Assembly: GCA_028280965.1 (NCBI GenBank)
Contig: JANQKT010000205.1
Span: 1 to 34,920 of the forward strand
Reading direction: 5' to 3'
Length of the DNA: 34,920 bases
Origin: Phycisphaeraceae bacterium
GTDB taxonomy: Bacteria; Planctomycetota; Phycisphaerae; Phycisphaerales; Phycisphaeraceae
Shown one piece after another: positions 31,799 to 34,920 of this stretch. Below the pieces are notes generated by a model. The model had not been told where the DNA came from and searched no databases. It saw nothing but the letters and a program-made list of their open reading frames with translations. How positions within the stretch are numbered: the first letter of the stretch is position 1; every line of letters begins with the position of its first letter. The position numbers and the translations under genes were made by a program.

Positions 31799-32056
31799 AT
31801 GCTGAATTCAATCAGGTTCAGGCTGCTTGCAAGCCTACTCCTCGCGGGCTTTCTTCTTCTTTATTGCGCTGGTTATCTAGCGCTCCGCCACAACCACAAC
31901 TTTGTGCGTGATGCCACTTTCTATACCGACTCAAACGGCAACCTTGTCAGAACAGATCAGATACGTGTCGGCGAATGGCGTGGGCCGGAATACCATGTAT
32001 TAGCATTCATCTATACCCCAGCCCAGTTTGTGGAATCCCGTTACTGGCGCATGTAG
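31799..32056 (+). CDS. Small membrane-anchored protein of unknown function
   Basis: I do not recognise this 85-residue product. It begins with a short basic stretch and one strong hydrophobic helix (about 8-28, LLASLLLAGFLLLYCAGYLAL), probably an uncleaved anchor or signal. The rest is polar with aromatic residues (FYTDSNGNLVRTDQIRVGEW, then YHVLAFIYTPAQ), which reads like a real folded domain, not noise. No good ribosome site is visible. The base composition is clearly lower in GC than neighbouring genes, and a large palindromic repeat follows, so recent acquisition or a decaying gene is possible. The alternative is a chance frame. Confidence 0.5.
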   Translation: MLNSIRFRLLASLLLAGFLLLYCAGYLALRHNHNFVRDATFYTDSNGNLVRTDQIRVGEWRGPEYHVLAFIYTPAQFVESRYWRM

Positions 32057-32075
32057 CCTTGAATCTGCCTAATCC

Positions 32076-32090
32076 GGGTGCCACACCGCG
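32076..32090. repeat. Left half-copy of the GGGTGCCACACCGCG repeat
   Basis: GGGTGCCACACCGCG here is identical to 32140-32154. After an 8-nt divergent piece the similarity resumes (GGCCGCTTTGTGC here, GGCGCTGTGTGC in the second copy). It looks like one arm of the palindromic element at 32140. Confidence 0.7.
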
Positions 32091-32139
32091 GCTATCAGGC
32101 CGCTTTGTGCGAATCGTTCTTGATTCATCAATCGGAGCC

Positions 32140-32238
32140 GGGTGCCACACCGCGTCCCGAAGGGCGCTGTGTGCAAGCCATCTCAATCGTTTCAGAGTAG
32201 TTCGCACACAGCGCCCTTCGGGTCGCTGTGTGGCACCC
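32140..32238. repeat. 99-nt palindromic element with 35-nt arms
   Basis: The left arm (32140-32174) and right arm (32204-32238) are reverse complements at 33 of 35 positions. The inner 19 bp (CCCGAAGGGCGCTGTGTGC with GCACACAGCGCCCTTCGGG) are exact; the outer 16 begin GGGTGCCACAC. The loop is 29 nt. A diverged half-copy lies just upstream. It resembles a non-coding palindromic mobile or REP-type element next to dinB. Confidence 0.85.
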
Positions 32239-32263
32239 CTCATTGAAATGAGCTCCTGCGCGG

Positions 32264-32269
32264 TACGAT
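32264..32269 (+). promoter_or_regulatory. TACGAT box of dinB (leaderless)
   Basis: TACGAT is followed after 6 nt by ATG 32276. A TTGAAA at 32243-32248 (15 nt upstream) could be a -35. No LexA-type box is seen. Confidence 0.45.
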
Positions 32270-32275
32270 CATGCC

Positions 32276-33493
32276 ATGCCCTGGCCCGCCTCCCAACGCG
32301 CGATCCTGCATGTGGACATGGACCAGTTCTTCGCGGCGATCGCGGTGCTGGATGACCCGTCGCTCAAGGGAAAGCCCGTGCTCGTCGGCGGGGGCGGGCC
32401 GCGCGGGGTGCTGTCCACCGCGTCCTACGAGGCACGGAAGTACGGCTGCCGCAGCGCGATGCCCACCGCGGTGGCGCTGCGGCTCTGCCCGCACGCCGTG
32501 CTTGTGAAGGTCCCGGGCGAACGCATCCGCGAGATGTCCTCGAAGCTGTTCGACATCCTTGATCGCGTTTCGCCTTTGGTGCAGCCGCTGAGCTGCGACG
32601 AGGCGTTCATCGACGTGACCGGCAGCCAGCGCCTGCTCGGGCCCCCGGAAGCAATTGCACACGAGGTGAAACGCGGGATCCGCGATGAGCTCGGCCTGAC
32701 CGCGTCCGTCGGCGTGGCGCCCAACAAGTTCCTGGCCAAGCTCGCGAGCGATCTCGAAAAGCCTGACGGGCTGACGGTCATCCCGCCCGATCCGCAAGCG
32801 ATCCAGGCCCGGCTCGACCCGCTGCCGATCAGCAAGATGTGGGGCGTGGGCCCGGCGACCGAAGCGCGGCTCGCGGGGCGCGGCGTGCGGACGTTCGCCG
32901 ACCTCCGCCGGCTGACCGAGCAGCAATTGCACCGTGATGCGGGCGAGGAAGACGGGTCACGGCTGTACCGGTTGTCGCGCGGGCAGGATGCTCGGCCGGT
33001 CGTGCCGTCACGCGAGGCGAAGTCGGTCGGGCACGAGCAGACGTTCCGGGAGGACCTGAAGGACGTCGAGCACGTGCGGGCGGTGATGCTCACGCAGGCC
33101 GAGGACGTCGCCCGGCGGCTGCGGCACAAGCACCTGCTGGCCCGCGGCGTGACGGTCAAGATCCGTTTCGGCGAGTTCCAGACGATCACGCGCTCGACGA
33201 CGCTCGACCGCCCGACCGACCTGACGGACGAGCTGTACCGCCCGGCGATTGAGCTGTTCGACAAGTGGGCCCGTGCCGCCTTCCAGCCCGTGCGTCTGAT
33301 CGGCGTGCAGGCCGGGCCGCTGACGCACGAGCCGCTGCAGACCGAACTCTTTACCGACCCGACGCGCGAAAAGAAGCGCCAGGTCGAGCAGACGCTGGAC
33401 CAGATCAAGGACAGGTTCGGCAAGCGGGCCGTGCACCGCGGGCAGAAGCCGAATGATGAGCGGACGTACGACCCGCGTAACGGGTACGGGTAA
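32276..33493 (+). CDS. dinB: Y-family DNA polymerase IV
   Basis: This 405-residue translesion polymerase copies damaged DNA with low fidelity. Catalytic acids are intact: Asp14 in HVDMDQFFAAI, and Asp108-Glu109 in SCDEAFIDVTGS. The palm (VGVAPNKFLAKLASDLEKPDG), thumb helix-hairpin-helix (MWGVGPATEARLAGRGVRTF) and little-finger domain (SVGHEQTF to about 345) follow. A likely beta-clamp binding pentapeptide, QTELF, occurs near residue 359, followed by a basic tail of about 45 residues. Usual length is 350-410. The TACGAT box and the absence of a ribosome site suggest a leaderless message. Confidence 0.95.
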   Translation: MPWPASQRAILHVDMDQFFAAIAVLDDPSLKGKPVLVGGGGPRGVLSTASYEARKYGCRSAMPTAVALRLCPHAVLVKVPGERIREMSSKLFDILDRVSPLVQPLSCDEAFIDVTGSQRLLGPPEAIAHEVKRGIRDELGLTASVGVAPNKFLAKLASDLEKPDGLTVIPPDPQAIQARLDPLPISKMWGVGPATEARLAGRGVRTFADLRRLTEQQLHRDAGEEDGSRLYRLSRGQDARPVVPSREAKSVGHEQTFREDLKDVEHVRAVMLTQAEDVARRLRHKHLLARGVTVKIRFGEFQTITRSTTLDRPTDLTDELYRPAIELFDKWARAAFQPVRLIGVQAGPLTHEPLQTELFTDPTREKKRQVEQTLDQIKDRFGKRAVHRGQKPNDERTYDPRNGYG

Positions 33494-33515
33494 GCGTCAT
33501 CACCCGATCTGTATG

Positions 33516-33542
33516 AAAAACCACCCCGATGAGTCGGGGTGG
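33516..33542 (-). terminator. Intrinsic terminator of the DUF6607 gene
   Basis: The stem CCACCCCGA (33521-33529) and TCGGGGTGG (33534-33542) with a 4-nt loop is followed on the minus strand by TTTTT (33520-33516). It lies between convergent genes and may also stop dinB transcripts, though no T-run exists on the plus strand. Confidence 0.88.
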
Positions 33543-33570
33543 ACGGGAGCGTAAACAGGGTTGAATCGCC

Positions 33571-34596
33571 TTACGGCAGCGCGACCGCGTCGGGCTTGAT
33601 GAACGCGTCGATCACCGACTGGATCTGCGGGCGGGCCGCCTTGACATCGTCCTGGCCCCAGTACTCGTCCGCCAGGTCGAAGATGTGGGCGTACATCTTG
33701 TCGCCCTTCCACTTGCTCTTGAGCTTGAGCGTCTGGTTCTGGCCGTAGACCTCGGCCCACACATCACGGACCTCGGCCCAGTAGGCTTCGGTGTTGGCCC
33801 AGTACTCCTTCGCGGCGGTGAAGTCGGTCTCGGTCGTCTTCTCGTAGCGGTTGGCACCCATCTCCAGGGCGATCACCGGGTGGTCCGGGTTATCGGTGTC
33901 GATCTTGTGGTTGTGCTGGTAGTGCATCCAGCCGGTGTCGGTGACCACGTGGGTGTTGACCGCGCCCAGCACCTGGTAATCACTGCGCTTGGAGAACTCG
34001 CGGCGCGGCAGCGGGCGGTTGGTCTTGCCGCTCCATGTCGAAACACCGTCGCGGTGTTCCCACTTCGCGATGCCCCAGTAACGCGGCGAGTCATCGACCT
34101 GGTACACGGACTGGACCCAGGCGCCCTTGGCCTGCTCGGCGTCGAACGCCATGGGCTCCCAGACGTTACGCCCCTGGAAATCGTAGCCCTCGGTGCCCTG
34201 GTACTGCCAGTCCTGACGCCAGTGCTTGACAACATGGACCTCGTCGCCGTGGCCGACGACCAGCAGGTGCTGCATCGCGATGTAGTCGCCGGTGTCTTCG
34301 ACGACGACGACCATCTCGCTGGCGTGCTCGAGGTACGGCTTCTTGAGCTCGTAGCCCTCGCGGACCGCCATGGTTTCTTCAAAAGCGAAGGTCACGTCGA
34401 ACTCGCCGGCCATGCCGAGGATCGCCTGCCGGTCCTGCTCGAACTTGGCCTGCGCGGTCGGGCAGGAGGTGCAGGCGTGACCGCCTGATGTGCTCTGTGT
34501 CGAAGCACAACCGATCAGACCGAGCGCCGTGAGCAGGATCAGGGCCGCGCCGGCGGCGGTGAGCAGGGGTGGGAACAACTGTTGGGAGCGTGTCAT
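33571..34596 (-). CDS. DUF6607 family lipoprotein
   Basis: This 341-residue protein has a lipoprotein signal with lipobox LIGC after a long hydrophobic stretch (LLTAAGAALILLTALGLIGC). The mature part has the blocks I associate with DUF6607: VVKHWRQDWQYQGTEGYDF, WVQSVYQVDDSPRYWGIAKW, LPRREFSKRSDYQVL, GWMHYQHNHKI and the later YWANTEAYWAEVRDVW. Two cysteines follow closely after the lipid anchor (ACTSC). The function of the family is unknown; members are exported. ATG 34596 is chosen because AGAAAGG lies 6 nt upstream and the signal starts there; the frame reaches to 34701 without support. It is transcribed towards dinB and ends at a strong terminator. Confidence 0.85.
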   Translation of the reverse strand: MTRSQQLFPPLLTAAGAALILLTALGLIGCASTQSTSGGHACTSCPTAQAKFEQDRQAILGMAGEFDVTFAFEETMAVREGYELKKPYLEHASEMVVVVEDTGDYIAMQHLLVVGHGDEVHVVKHWRQDWQYQGTEGYDFQGRNVWEPMAFDAEQAKGAWVQSVYQVDDSPRYWGIAKWEHRDGVSTWSGKTNRPLPRREFSKRSDYQVLGAVNTHVVTDTGWMHYQHNHKIDTDNPDHPVIALEMGANRYEKTTETDFTAAKEYWANTEAYWAEVRDVWAEVYGQNQTLKLKSKWKGDKMYAHIFDLADEYWGQDDVKAARPQIQSVIDAFIKPDAVALP

Positions 34597-34717
34597 CGTT
34601 TGCCTTTCTGGAATTTGATCCGGCCTCAAAGACGAACCGGGAAGAGTTTGTTTCTTAGCGTCGTGATCCGATACGAGCAGCCGACGACTGCCGTTCACCA
34701 CTATCCTAATTCAATGG

Positions 34718-34920
34718 CTATCGCCGTCTGACGCCTATCAGGCCGCCGACGATGAGCAATACGAGGCTGGCCGGCTCGGGCACTGATGCCGCGGCGCCGG
34801 GGCCGGTGAACGCGGCGAAGGCCAAGCCGAAGTCCGCGTCGTCGGTGTCGGTATCGCCGTCCAGGTCGGCGGCGGGGTTGCCCGTCGGCACGCCGGGGCC
34901 GGAGAACGCGGCGAAGAACA
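34718..34920 (-). CDS. Dockerin-like/PEP-CTERM protein (3' end only; 5' part outside window)
   Basis: Only the last 67 residues are visible. Two dockerin-like elements appear: the end of one (FFAAFSGPG) and a second with the calcium-loop pattern ADLDGDTDTDDADFG followed by LAFAAFTGPG. The C-terminus is a typical PEP-CTERM sorting signal: the VPEPASL motif, a hydrophobic helix (VLLIVGGLIG) and a basic end (VRRR). Such proteins are exported and processed by an exosortase. The stop is TAG at 34718-34720. The gap of about 120 nt to the DUF6607 start carries no other feature that I can support. Confidence 0.85.
   Translation of the reverse strand, partial: FFAAFSGPGVPTGNPAADLDGDTDTDDADFGLAFAAFTGPGAAASVPEPASLVLLIVGGLIGVRRR

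Noticed and set aside
32230..32275. LexA box before dinB
   Set aside because: No GAAC-N4-GTTC or CTG-N10-CAG type palindrome was found at the promoter.

Overview
This is a GC-rich bacterial window that most likely comes from a flagellated planctomycete of the class Phycisphaerae. The evidence is the paired DUF1592/DUF1588/DUF1585 and DUF1552 proteins, an LEPRLLLSA-type secreted repeat protein, a dockerin-plus-PEP-CTERM protein, a DUF6607 lipoprotein and two full-length flagellins. No rRNA, tRNA, CRISPR array, insertion sequence or prophage gene was seen.

Layout. Positions 1-3627 hold a cytochrome-like DUF1592 protein (5' end outside the window) and its DUF1552 partner. A stand-alone receiver-domain response regulator follows (3816-4331). 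Two tandem flagellin paralogues (4741-6240 and 6933-8429) each sit behind a 400-600 nt non-coding interval full of hairpins and end at strong intrinsic terminators. Next come a secreted protein with a very acidic tail (8584-9216), an AT-rich interval, and a 908-residue secreted LEPR protein in which a beta-propeller appears to be inserted into a split PKD domain (9629-12355). A lipoprotein of unknown function lies at 12424-13206 on the minus strand.

Positions 13427-21072 (minus strand) form a peptide/opine-type ABC importer operon in the order permease C1, binding protein, permease B, permease C2, ATPase. It is unusual: the binding protein is anchored by a membrane helix and a coiled-coil stalk, the B and C2 permeases are nearly double normal length, and only one ATPase gene is present. 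A Fur-family regulator is divergent from it (21258-21623).

Positions 21705-29754 (minus strand) carry a compact run of housekeeping genes: an ArsC/Spx-like protein, an alpha/beta hydrolase, gatB, a VKOR-DsbA fusion, threonine ammonia-lyase, queC and an RDD membrane protein. The plus strand then carries cdsA, infC, a small membrane-anchored orphan and dinB. The window closes on the minus strand with the DUF6607 lipoprotein and the 3' end of a dockerin/PEP-CTERM gene.

The main observations for follow-up are these. infC appears to start at a rare ATC codon. A recurrent TANNNT box 6-9 nt before the ATG of seven genes suggests widespread leaderless transcripts. The ABC importer has an atypical architecture. 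One PKD domain holds a nested propeller. The flagellin leaders are structured. Several large intergenic palindromes are present.
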